From assembly GCA_022750295.1 (NCBI GenBank), contig JAKIVZ010000012.1, positions 1 through 64,000 of the forward strand: a stretch of 64,000 nucleotides of DNA. The letters run 5' to 3'. Made by a program: the position numbers and the translations under genes. The DNA is from Candidatus Lutacidiplasma silvani (GTDB lineage Archaea; Thermoplasmatota; Thermoplasmata; Lutacidiplasmatales; UBA184). The notes beneath the pieces were generated by a model. The model had not been told where the DNA came from and did no database searches. It worked only from the letters and a program-made list of their open reading frames with translations. This document shows, piece by piece, positions 43,901 through 50,809 of this stretch. The stretch's first letter is position 1, and each line of letters begins with the position of its first letter.

Positions 43901-44726
43901 AGTTGAACTTCGGCTCGAACACGTGCGTGCCGGTGTTCGTCAGGTTCAGCTGGAAGCTTACATTGTTGGCCGCGGACCGGTTCGTGGAGTCGTTGGCCCA
44001 GATCCAGAGTCCTGAGCTGTTCCCCTTCACTCCGTCAAAGGTGACGTTGTACCAGGTGGCGCCCGCGATCCCGGTCGGTCCGGTGAAGCCGCCCCCATCT
44101 CCGACCTCGTCGGTCTCGCACCACTGGCTGTTGTTCCACGCTACGGCCATGCTTTGACCGAGGCAGTTGGCCCCCGCCGTGCTGTTGAGAAGGGACCAAA
44201 CCGACACTTGCAGCGTCCAGCCGACGGTGGTGTTCGCGACCGGGTCGATCGGGGTGAAGCTCAGCTGCGCGTACGATTGCCCGAAGGCCGAGCCGGGGTC
44301 GCCGCCCACGACCATCCCGAGGAGAAAGTCGTTGTACGCGAAGTCCTGACCGGGAGAGCCGTTCGTCGGGAGGTAGACCCGTTCGGTGAACCGCTCGCCC
44401 GAGCCGGGCGCGTTCGAGGAGAACGTCCCGTGGACCATGTCCTGGGCGAGCGGCCCGGGGCAGTACTGGTACGTGAGCGACGGGGATGGTGGGAAGAACG
44501 CACCGGGGCCTCCGAGCGCTCCATAGGCAAACGGGGGTCGCGGGCACATGAAGACGGCGGGATGGGAAGCTGCCCGGGAGGCGGCGGAAGTGACCGCGGA
44601 AGGGCTCACAGGGAGGCCCGCCGAGGCCGCGCTCGCTCCGAGGATCCCGCTCGGAGCGCTCAGCACCACGACCACGACGACGATGCCGAGGATCGGACCC
44701 CAGCGGCGGAGCGCTCGCAGGCTCAT
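40971..44726 (-). CDS. Giant surface protein with Cys-paired repeats and PKD domain
   Basis: The 1251-residue protein has a signal peptide (ILGIVVVVVVLSAPSGILG) and an N-terminal Cys-containing domain (about 40-400) related to that of the 34099-37464 product. A beta module with MTRLSG … GTIPSG … ITAYNHAG follows, then about eight repeats of 65-75 residues (about 500-1100). A repeat begins P-x-x-C-G-S/G-V/I, has a second Cys in PC-x3-F and ends in a G-x-L-T-A-x-F strand, so one disulfide per repeat is likely. A PKD domain (WTFGDGGTV), membrane helix and acidic tail end it. GGAGAA lies 5 bases before the ATG. A stalk-like adhesin is inferred. Confidence 0.78.
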   Translation of the reverse strand: MSLRALRRWGPILGIVVVVVVLSAPSGILGASAASAGLPVSPSAVTSAASRAASHPAVFMCPRPPFAYGALGGPGAFFPPSPSLTYQYCPGPLAQDMVHGTFSSNAPGSGERFTERVYLPTNGSPGQDFAYNDFLLGMVVGGDPGSAFGQSYAQLSFTPIDPVANTTVGWTLQVSVWSLLNSTAGANCLGQSMAVAWNNSQWCETDEVGDGGGFTGPTGIAGATWYNVTFDGVKGNSSGLWIWANDSTNRSAANNVSFQLNLTNTGTHVFEPKFNSSCPDACFLNWSYPFGLGIGWDLCPIASEPFASCDSYNQTNWDGAPSAEFGIPEFYVNSTLGYAGDYALFAPMSASAECSSSAVVPIANCPNYSGMGGSGWYPFFSWNGTALNFGDDQPYTLDDFGGESQEYIQSGPFAKDYVPMFLNYVTNDSRSGYIRPSLALNVSAEVSDLGTIKNATLVYTVNSGAPTSLVMTRLSGTAQRGVYNGTIPSGANGWINYTITAYNHAGQNISSKTYVVFRGPLPVFAVTLGTFPPFCTNLTLNGTVYANGSVVHVNPGSYPVTSSSCYPFQFNDWQATPGIHVTVSNDTSGPFGNVSVSTSGNLTAVWRYVRPLIVVQYLTNPATCTATADFDGVTYSPGENVSLRFGDLGNVTNLGSCGGLSFAGWNLTGNLTLEGYNFTAGGNGSLTANFVTTSSASALTFGTTPPGCGGVLYRGVGYTNRESLYVNSTPYPVAPDPCSHFGFTQFVTTGGASLVSGNLTVTSSGSISEKNYILTEVLILTTPYYCTVQFDGVTEKNGTVLVVQNNSTHIVTQNPCTGHYPFSLTASATGMSFFGSELTVNGSGTVYANWLTGSPSSFLEFQTDPGTCGSILFGAVRYFDTNYTEVAPNTSAALTATPCSAYGFVRWQTTGGVVVHDGIAYVNSSGSLEAVFRPIAIVNVQTEPTGCGSVMLAGSDYATNDSATLTEDVPYPIVAVPCAHFQFQSWANTVGAIITGGDIYLSGQAIVTATFTPSAYNVTVLINPAGCGSLYVNGESDTNGTSLNLTYGVYPTHAAPCLGNVLVTLNSTGGVTVAGGNVTVGGNGTLTAIYAPIFPIVTLQVPSGSLAGQSVVLAAAVGVPVPPYTYNYTWTFGDGGTVTTPANFTQHTYAAPGSYVVSVTVHDPYNRTAEANQTIVVVSSSGSSTSAIPTSTLIVLGLAGLAVVAIAVLALWTRRPAPPATSEESASTAEPTLEAEDDEYTMPPPPSNDQA

Positions 44727-44774
44727 CGGGCTTCTCCGAAAACCCCGTGGTGGTTGGGTCGGCAGATGATCGGT

Positions 44775-45113
44775 TCAGCGGGAACCGGAGTCCGGCTCGG
44801 GCGCATCCGACGGTCGGTAGATCTCGAAGCTCGGGGCGGAGTCCACCGGGCCGCTCCCGACCGGCGGCTCGCTGGGCCGCTTCGGGGTTCGGTTCCCTTC
44901 CCGTAGGTCGTAGGCGAACCCGAGCCCGAGCGCGGTGAAGATCCCGCCCACGATGGCGACCACGATCGGAAGCCAGGTGTGGTCCGGGAGCGATTTGCCG
45001 CCGGGGAGGTACGGAAGGCCGACGCCGACGAAGAACACGAGGAGCCCCAACAGGCCGACCCCGGCCCACGTCGAGGCATCCAGGCGCTCGCGAATCCCGT
45101 CGACGTCGACCAC
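44775..45113 (-). CDS. Small two-helix membrane protein in the AAA-surface cluster
   Basis: The 112-residue product has two membrane helices (about 18-37 WAGVGLLGLLVFFVGVGLPY and 47-67 WLPIVVAIVGGIFTALGLGF), then a cytoplasmic tail with YDLREGNRTPKRPSEPP and a PSFEIYRPSD motif. Start GTG at 45113; no strong ribosome site. It lies 92 bases downstream of the membrane AAA+ gene and on the same strand, so it could be a small partner. Not recognised. Confidence 0.65.
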   Translation of the reverse strand: MVDVDGIRERLDASTWAGVGLLGLLVFFVGVGLPYLPGGKSLPDHTWLPIVVAIVGGIFTALGLGFAYDLREGNRTPKRPSEPPVGSGPVDSAPSFEIYRPSDAPEPDSGSR

Positions 45114-45205
45114 GGGGCGCTCGCGCTACCGCGGAGGGCGGCGGGCGGCGATGGCTCGGTCCGTCCGGCGAGGTCCATCGTCCGTCCCGCTCCCCCCTTC
45201 GTTCC

Positions 45206-48200
45206 CTACCCTCGGGTGCCGTACGACCGGATGAAGTCCTGGGCCCACGCGAGGGTTTCGGGCGTGATCGACGAGTGGGTCTTCTCGACGGCTTCCAGAA
45301 GGTTCTCCATCCGGACCCCGACGACCTTGCTGACCGGCTCGAGCTTCGCGCCCGGCGTTCCCGCGGCGACCCCGGCGTGGCCGGTCGTCGTCCCGGTCTG
45401 GAAGAGGCCGAAGCCCCCACCCCGGTCGGTCGCGTCCTTCGTCTCGCTGACGAGCTGCTCGCGGAGCGCAATCAGCTTCGCCTCGTCGACGACGCTCGCG
45501 ATGTCGGCGCCGGAGAATCCGTCCGAGAGCTTGGCGAGCTGGCCGAAGTCGACGTTCCCGTCGCTCGGGACCCCTTTGAGGTGAATCCGGAAGATGTCCT
45601 GCCGGGCCGCCACGTCGGGAGGCGGCACGTAGAAGATCTTGTCGAATCGCCCCGGGCGGAGTAGCGCCGGGTCGAGGGTCTGCGGCCGGTTCGTCGTGGC
45701 GATGATGATGACCTTGTCCTTCGGACGCAGGCCGTCCATCTCCGTCAGGAACTGGCTGACCGCCCGCGAGACCTCGGGCGTCTTCATCGAGTCCTTGCTC
45801 GCGAGCGCGTCGATCTCGTCGAAGAAGACGATCGAGGGCGCGTTCTCCCGAGCCCGGTAGAGGACGTCCCGGACCGCGGCTTCCGACTGGCCCGCCAAGG
45901 CGCTGACGAGCTCGGGCCCGTTGACGATCTGCATCGGGACGTTGAGTTCGTTCGCCGCCGCCCGCATGATGTGGGTCTTGCCGCAGCCGGGCGGACCGAA
46001 CAGGAGGATCCCCCGTCCGGTCTTGATCTTGTAGCTCTCCATCAGCTCGGGCCGCGTGAGCGGGAGCTCGACGTACTCGCGGATCGCCTGCTTGATGTCG
46101 ACCAGTCCGCCGACGTCGTCCCACCGGACGACGATCTTCCGCTCCATCCGCTGGACCTGGTGCATCTTCCGCTCGTAGTCCATCTTCATGACCTCGTAGT
46201 CGGAGATCATGCGTAGGCTGATCGAGGGCTTGATCCGGGGCAGCACCTGGCGGAAGTCGTCCATCGCGATCGGGCTTCGGACACCGGTCATCATCTCGCG
46301 GCGGACCGCGATCGTCGCGGCTTCCCGCACGAGGTTCGCGAGGTCGGCGCCCGAGTACCGCTCGGTCTTCTTCGCGATCTCCGAGAGGTCGATGTCTTGC
46401 GCGACCGGCCGGCCGACGAGGTGCACGTGGACGATCTCCATCCGCTCGTTGAAGTCGGGGGGCGGGACGTAGATGATCTTGTCGAGCCGGCCCGGGCGCA
46501 TGAGCGCCTGGTCGATCAGGTCCGGCTTGTTCGTCGACCCGACGACGATGACACCGGCCGACTTGTCGATGCCGTCCATTTCCGAGAGGAGGATCGAGAG
46601 GAGCCGGGGGGTGACGTCGTCCGCCGTGTACATGTCGCGGCGCTTCGCCACCGAGTCGATCTCGTCCATGAAGAGGATGCACGGCGCCCGCTCCCGGGCC
46701 GTCCGGAGGAGCTCGGCGACGCGGCCCTCCGATTCGCCGTACCACTTGCTCATCAGGTCCGAGCACTTGATCGAGATCATCTCGACGCCGAGCTCGCTCG
46801 CGAGCGCCTTCATGAGCATCGTCTTGCCGCAGCCGGGCGGGCCGAACAGGAGGATCCCCTTGGGCGGTTCGAGCTTGAACCGGGTCGTGACGTCCTTCCG
46901 CATCAGCGGGATGATCATCGATTCCTTGATGTCGGCCTTCACGTCGTGAAGACCGCCCACCATCTCGAACGTCGTCTTCTGGAGTCCCTTCATCTCGGCG
47001 ACCCGCGTTCCGACGTTGGTCCCGCCGAGACGGCTCGTGAAGTACGACTCGAACGCGTCGCGGATGACGAGGGATCCGGCGGTCGCCGTGATCATCGCAG
47101 GAACGAAGAGGAGCACGACCAGGTCGTACGCCCCGACGTAGTTGAACGCCCAGAACGCCCCGAACGTCACCCCGGCGAGGACCCCGCCGCTCACGATCGA
47201 GTACTGGAACAACCGCTCGGGGGTCTGGTGCTCTCGCTCGCGGAGCGCCCAGGTGACGAGCCACGCCGCGAAGCACCACGCCCCGATCTCGACAATCGGG
47301 ATCGCGATGAGCCCGAGACCGCTCCCGCCGAGGGAGAGGACCTGCGGGTTCGGGTTGAGCATGTTGCCGTACGCGGAGCCGATCGCGTTCAGGGTGAAGT
47401 ACGGGAACGGTAACGTCGGTTGCAACGCGGCCGCATGGCCCGCGATCAGACTGGGTGTGCCGTTCGCCCCCGGACCGGCGAGGTAGCCGAGGATCGGCAG
47501 GTTGCCGAGCGTGACGAACAGCGCCACCAGGAGACCTCCCGCGACGGCGACCGCGAGGCCGATGTACAGCGAGAAGATCATCGCGAGGAACACCGGGACC
47601 ACGAACGACAGACCGAGCGGAGCGAGGAACAGGGTGAGGAAGGTCCCGATCCCGAATCTCCAGTCGATGAGCGACGCGAACAGAACGGGAATCGCGGCGA
47701 ACAGGAATATCAGCCCGAGCGTTCCGGACTGATAGCCGACTTCCGGGGCGACTAACAGGACGAGAACGAGCAACGACAGCTGGGGGAATTTCCAAGCCAG
47801 GAACCCGACCCCAGCCGCGATGAAGAGGACGATGGGCCACGGATAGAACGGTAGGAAGAACCCACCGAGGAGCGCGGTGACGCCCATGATGATGGCCGTC
47901 AGATGCTTCGGGTCCTTCGTCTGGCGGATGAACCACCGCTCGATCTTCGCGGGGAGAACGAAGGCCGCTCCGATGCAGACGATGCCGACCGCGATCAGGA
48001 ACGCGAACAGGTCGTCGTAGAGGACCGCCGGGGGTCCGTACTGGATGTACTGCTGCCCGATCGCAACCGCCTGGGCGCCGCCGAGGCCGTGCTGGATCGC
48101 GCCGGTCGTGGCGTCCGCCGCGGCGTCGAGCGTCAGGTAGCCGTTCGTCCCGAACGGTCCGCCGGGAAGCTGCTCCCGAACAATCGTGAAGGTGAGGACG

Positions 48201-48877
48201 ACGGGGGTTCCGGAGCTGACCCAGTTCATCTTGCCGGAGAACGTCGCGAACAAGTTGTCCGCGAGGGTCGTTTCCGATGCCCGCTGGCCACTCGGGAGGT
48301 TGGCGATCGACGCGAATGCAAGGGTCGTCGTCCCGCTGGTCGAGTTGTACGAACTCGAGCGGACCGTGTCCTTGATGACGATGGTCTGCCCGGCCGCGAG
48401 GCTGCTCTCGGTCAGCTCCACGTAGTTGACCGCCTTGTTCGACGACTGGACCGCGTGGTCGTTCTGGAGGAACTGGCTCGCCGTTTCCGCGTGGACGACG
48501 TCCGGGTAGAACGAAACCAGGAGAGCCGCACCGGTCGCGAACAGGATGACGCCGACCAGAAGAAGGACCCAGAACGTCCGACGTCCCGTCTTTCGTGGCG
48601 GGCCACGGGGCGGAGCCTTCGCGGGCGCCTTCGGGGGGCTTCGCACCGCTGGGGCGCCGGGCTTCGTGGCCGGGCGAATCGCGGTCTGGCTCGGAAGCGG
48701 AGCTGCTTTGGGGATCGCCGCACCCGTCGCCGGCCGGGCGGCCGTCTTCGTCGTGCTCGGAGCACCCGGGGTGGCCGGAGCGGCGGGAGCCGCCGGGACG
48801 GGAGCGGGGGCCGGGGCGGGAGCGGGTGCCATGGGCGAGGTCGGCGGAGTGGCGGCCTTGGTGCTGGGTGTTCCCAT
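45206..48877 (-). CDS. Polytopic membrane protein fused to tandem Cdc48-type AAA+ ATPase domains
   Basis: The 1223-residue protein starts with about 98 residues of Pro/Ala-rich disordered sequence. Membrane helix 1 (101-122) is followed by a beta-rich domain (about 123-287) and about 11 more membrane helices between 288 and 605. Two classical AAA+ domains follow. D1 has Walker A GPPGCGKT 679-686, Walker B MDEID with D738/E739, pore loop KWYGES and Arg fingers in RPGRLD. D2 has Walker A 961-968, FFDEID with D1020/E1021, pore loop ALAGQS and RPGRFD. All ATPase motifs look intact. The Cdc48 N domain is absent, replaced by the membrane part. GGAGAA precedes the ATG by 4 bases. It follows two surface-protein genes closely, suggesting a membrane-protein extraction or assembly machine. 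Confidence 0.9.
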   Translation of the reverse strand: MGTPSTKAATPPTSPMAPAPAPAPAPVPAAPAAPATPGAPSTTKTAARPATGAAIPKAAPLPSQTAIRPATKPGAPAVRSPPKAPAKAPPRGPPRKTGRRTFWVLLLVGVILFATGAALLVSFYPDVVHAETASQFLQNDHAVQSSNKAVNYVELTESSLAAGQTIVIKDTVRSSSYNSTSGTTTLAFASIANLPSGQRASETTLADNLFATFSGKMNWVSSGTPVVLTFTIVREQLPGGPFGTNGYLTLDAAADATTGAIQHGLGGAQAVAIGQQYIQYGPPAVLYDDLFAFLIAVGIVCIGAAFVLPAKIERWFIRQTKDPKHLTAIIMGVTALLGGFFLPFYPWPIVLFIAAGVGFLAWKFPQLSLLVLVLLVAPEVGYQSGTLGLIFLFAAIPVLFASLIDWRFGIGTFLTLFLAPLGLSFVVPVFLAMIFSLYIGLAVAVAGGLLVALFVTLGNLPILGYLAGPGANGTPSLIAGHAAALQPTLPFPYFTLNAIGSAYGNMLNPNPQVLSLGGSGLGLIAIPIVEIGAWCFAAWLVTWALREREHQTPERLFQYSIVSGGVLAGVTFGAFWAFNYVGAYDLVVLLFVPAMITATAGSLVIRDAFESYFTSRLGGTNVGTRVAEMKGLQKTTFEMVGGLHDVKADIKESMIIPLMRKDVTTRFKLEPPKGILLFGPPGCGKTMLMKALASELGVEMISIKCSDLMSKWYGESEGRVAELLRTARERAPCILFMDEIDSVAKRRDMYTADDVTPRLLSILLSEMDGIDKSAGVIVVGSTNKPDLIDQALMRPGRLDKIIYVPPPDFNERMEIVHVHLVGRPVAQDIDLSEIAKKTERYSGADLANLVREAATIAVRREMMTGVRSPIAMDDFRQVLPRIKPSISLRMISDYEVMKMDYERKMHQVQRMERKIVVRWDDVGGLVDIKQAIREYVELPLTRPELMESYKIKTGRGILLFGPPGCGKTHIMRAAANELNVPMQIVNGPELVSALAGQSEAAVRDVLYRARENAPSIVFFDEIDALASKDSMKTPEVSRAVSQFLTEMDGLRPKDKVIIIATTNRPQTLDPALLRPGRFDKIFYVPPPDVAARQDIFRIHLKGVPSDGNVDFGQLAKLSDGFSGADIASVVDEAKLIALREQLVSETKDATDRGGGFGLFQTGTTTGHAGVAAGTPGAKLEPVSKVVGVRMENLLEAVEKTHSSITPETLAWAQDFIRSYGTRG

Positions 48878-48898
48878 CTGTTTCTCCGTATCGGTTGG

Positions 48899-50809
48899 TT
48901 ACAGCGTGATGCGTCTCTGCTCTTGCTCGGCCTTCTTTCGGCGCTCGCGGAACCAGGCGCTCACCGGGACGAACGCCAGAGCGGCGGCGCCCAGGCCGAG
49001 GATCGCGGGGATCGTGAACGTCGTCTGCTGGACCCAGCTCGTCTGTGCCACGGCGCCCGACGCGACGTAGAAGATCAGCTCGAACGGCGTCGACGAGCTG
49101 ACGCTGACCGTCGCGGCCTGCGTCTGGTTGAACGCATGGATCGTGACGATGTAGGTCCCGAACGTCACGGGGAGGTACCCGGTCCCGGCGAGGGGGGTCG
49201 GCGCAGCAAATCCGAGCGCCGTTCCCTGCCGGCTCTCCGACCACGTGGCGTTCGCGAGCGTGTAGTTGAGGAACGAGACGAGGTGGCCCGTGGAGAGGTC
49301 CACCGCCTCGAAGAAGAACATCCCGTACCCGGCCGCGAGGACGAGGCCGCCCGGACCGGCGGCCGGGGCGCCGGTCTCCGTGTACGTCCAGTTCCCCGAG
49401 GCGAGCGGGGTCCCGAAGATGTCCTTGACGATCAGGTAGAACGCGACCGTGCCCCCCGAGGGGAGTCCCGGAATCAAGGCGAACGAGGTGTTCGCCCCGA
49501 TCCGCGTCATGGGAAGAACCGCCGAGGCTACCCCGGCCGCGTCGGAGTACGTGACGCGAACCTGGGCTTGCCCGAACGTCACGTTCTGGATCGGCTCATG
49601 GATCGTCACGTTCACCTGGGTGCCGGTCGCCAACGTGGTCTTCGTCCCGGTGGCCGCCAGCACATTGGGGGTCGTCGTGATGTTCAGGTTGCGAACCAGT
49701 CCCAACGAGGGGTACCACCATCCGCCGTGGCTCGACCACGCGAACGTGTACGTGGGGCTGACGATTCGGTCGATTGAGCCCCCCTTCCAGACCAGGTAGG
49801 CGGTGATGTTGAACGAAGCCTTCGTGGACTCCGGATTCGGCGGGATCGTCAGATTCGTGTACGTCGCGTTCAGCGGGGAGAACGCCTCGCCGTACGCCGT
49901 CGTGATGCCGTCGACCGTTTCGCTGAGATTGAGGGTCGCCTTCGGGATCGCCTGCAAGGACCCATTGATGTACGAGATCGACGTCAGTGAGATTCCGAGC
50001 GATTGGTTCCGGTTCGGGTCGTACGCCGGCTGCGAGAGCACGTTGGGCGTCGTGCTAACCCGGATATCGCTGAGGAAGCTCGTGGACGCCCACGGGCTGT
50101 CGACGGAGAATCCCCACGTCCAGTTGTCGATCAGACCCGAGTCGTTGTATTTCGCGTAGTTGCCGCCGCTCGTCGAGTAGATCGTGCTCGGCGTCGCCGA
50201 TGCGGACTGGACGGTCAGGTTGAAGTACACCTGCGAACCGGGCAGGAAGTACCGGTAGAGGTCGAAGTAGAACGACGCCGTCGTCCCCGGACCGTTCGGG
50301 TTGATGTACCCGGTCAGCTGGGCCGGCTCGAGCGGGTCGAATCCCTTGATGATCGGCGGGACGCCCGAACCGATCGACCACGATGTGCCCCAGATGGTCA
50401 CGACGGCGTTGACCATCTTGACGTTCGTGGTGATGTTCATGTAGAACCCGTTCAGGTTCATCGGGAGGTTGTTTCCGCACGGCTCCATGTTGAACCCGCC
50501 GTGGTCGAGACCCGGGGACCCGGGCACGTAGAAGCTGACCTCGACGTCGTTGAAGAACAGCAAGCTGTTCCAGTGGCCGGGGTTCTGCGGGGTCGGACAC
50601 GAGGGCGCCCCGGAGGCGGGGGTCGTCGCCGGAACGGCGGCCGCGGCTGCGACGCCGAGCGCCGCGAGCGGAACCGCGGGCGCGGTCGGAACGCTGGCGG
50701 CGCGAACCGTGGGGGAGAGGACGGCGGACTGGGCGAGCCCGGGCGACACCGAGAGAAGGACGACGGCGACGACCGCGAAGAGAAGCCCGGTGGCCAGGGG
50801 TCGGCTCAT
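48899..50809 (-). CDS. Surface protein B, paralogue upstream of the membrane AAA+ gene
   Basis: The 636-residue product has a signal peptide (LLFAVVAVVLLSVSPGLAQS) and an extracellular beta-rich body with many sequons. A single membrane helix (about 598-616, TIPAILGLGAAALAFVPV) is followed by a basic cytoplasmic tail RERRKKAEQEQRRITL. Two segments recur in the preceding protein: DIRVSTTPN and the module LPMTRIG … GLPSGGTVAFYLIVKD. The ATG at 50809 overlaps the stop of that gene (ATGA), and the AAA+ gene begins 21 bases after its own stop. The tail ending R-R-I-T-L may be read by the AAA+ partner; this is inference. Confidence 0.82.
   Translation of the reverse strand: MSRPLATGLLFAVVAVVLLSVSPGLAQSAVLSPTVRAASVPTAPAVPLAALGVAAAAAVPATTPASGAPSCPTPQNPGHWNSLLFFNDVEVSFYVPGSPGLDHGGFNMEPCGNNLPMNLNGFYMNITTNVKMVNAVVTIWGTSWSIGSGVPPIIKGFDPLEPAQLTGYINPNGPGTTASFYFDLYRYFLPGSQVYFNLTVQSASATPSTIYSTSGGNYAKYNDSGLIDNWTWGFSVDSPWASTSFLSDIRVSTTPNVLSQPAYDPNRNQSLGISLTSISYINGSLQAIPKATLNLSETVDGITTAYGEAFSPLNATYTNLTIPPNPESTKASFNITAYLVWKGGSIDRIVSPTYTFAWSSHGGWWYPSLGLVRNLNITTTPNVLAATGTKTTLATGTQVNVTIHEPIQNVTFGQAQVRVTYSDAAGVASAVLPMTRIGANTSFALIPGLPSGGTVAFYLIVKDIFGTPLASGNWTYTETGAPAAGPGGLVLAAGYGMFFFEAVDLSTGHLVSFLNYTLANATWSESRQGTALGFAAPTPLAGTGYLPVTFGTYIVTIHAFNQTQAATVSVSSSTPFELIFYVASGAVAQTSWVQQTTFTIPAILGLGAAALAFVPVSAWFRERRKKAEQEQRRITL

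Noticed and set aside
40971-44726. Thermopsin-type protease identity for the N-terminal domain
   Set aside because: The overall look is similar to large Thermoplasmatota surface proteins, but no convincing catalytic residues were seen.
45206-48877. Annotation as plain Cdc48/VAT
   Set aside because: The N domain is missing and about 600 residues of disordered, ectodomain and membrane sequence precede the ATPase part.
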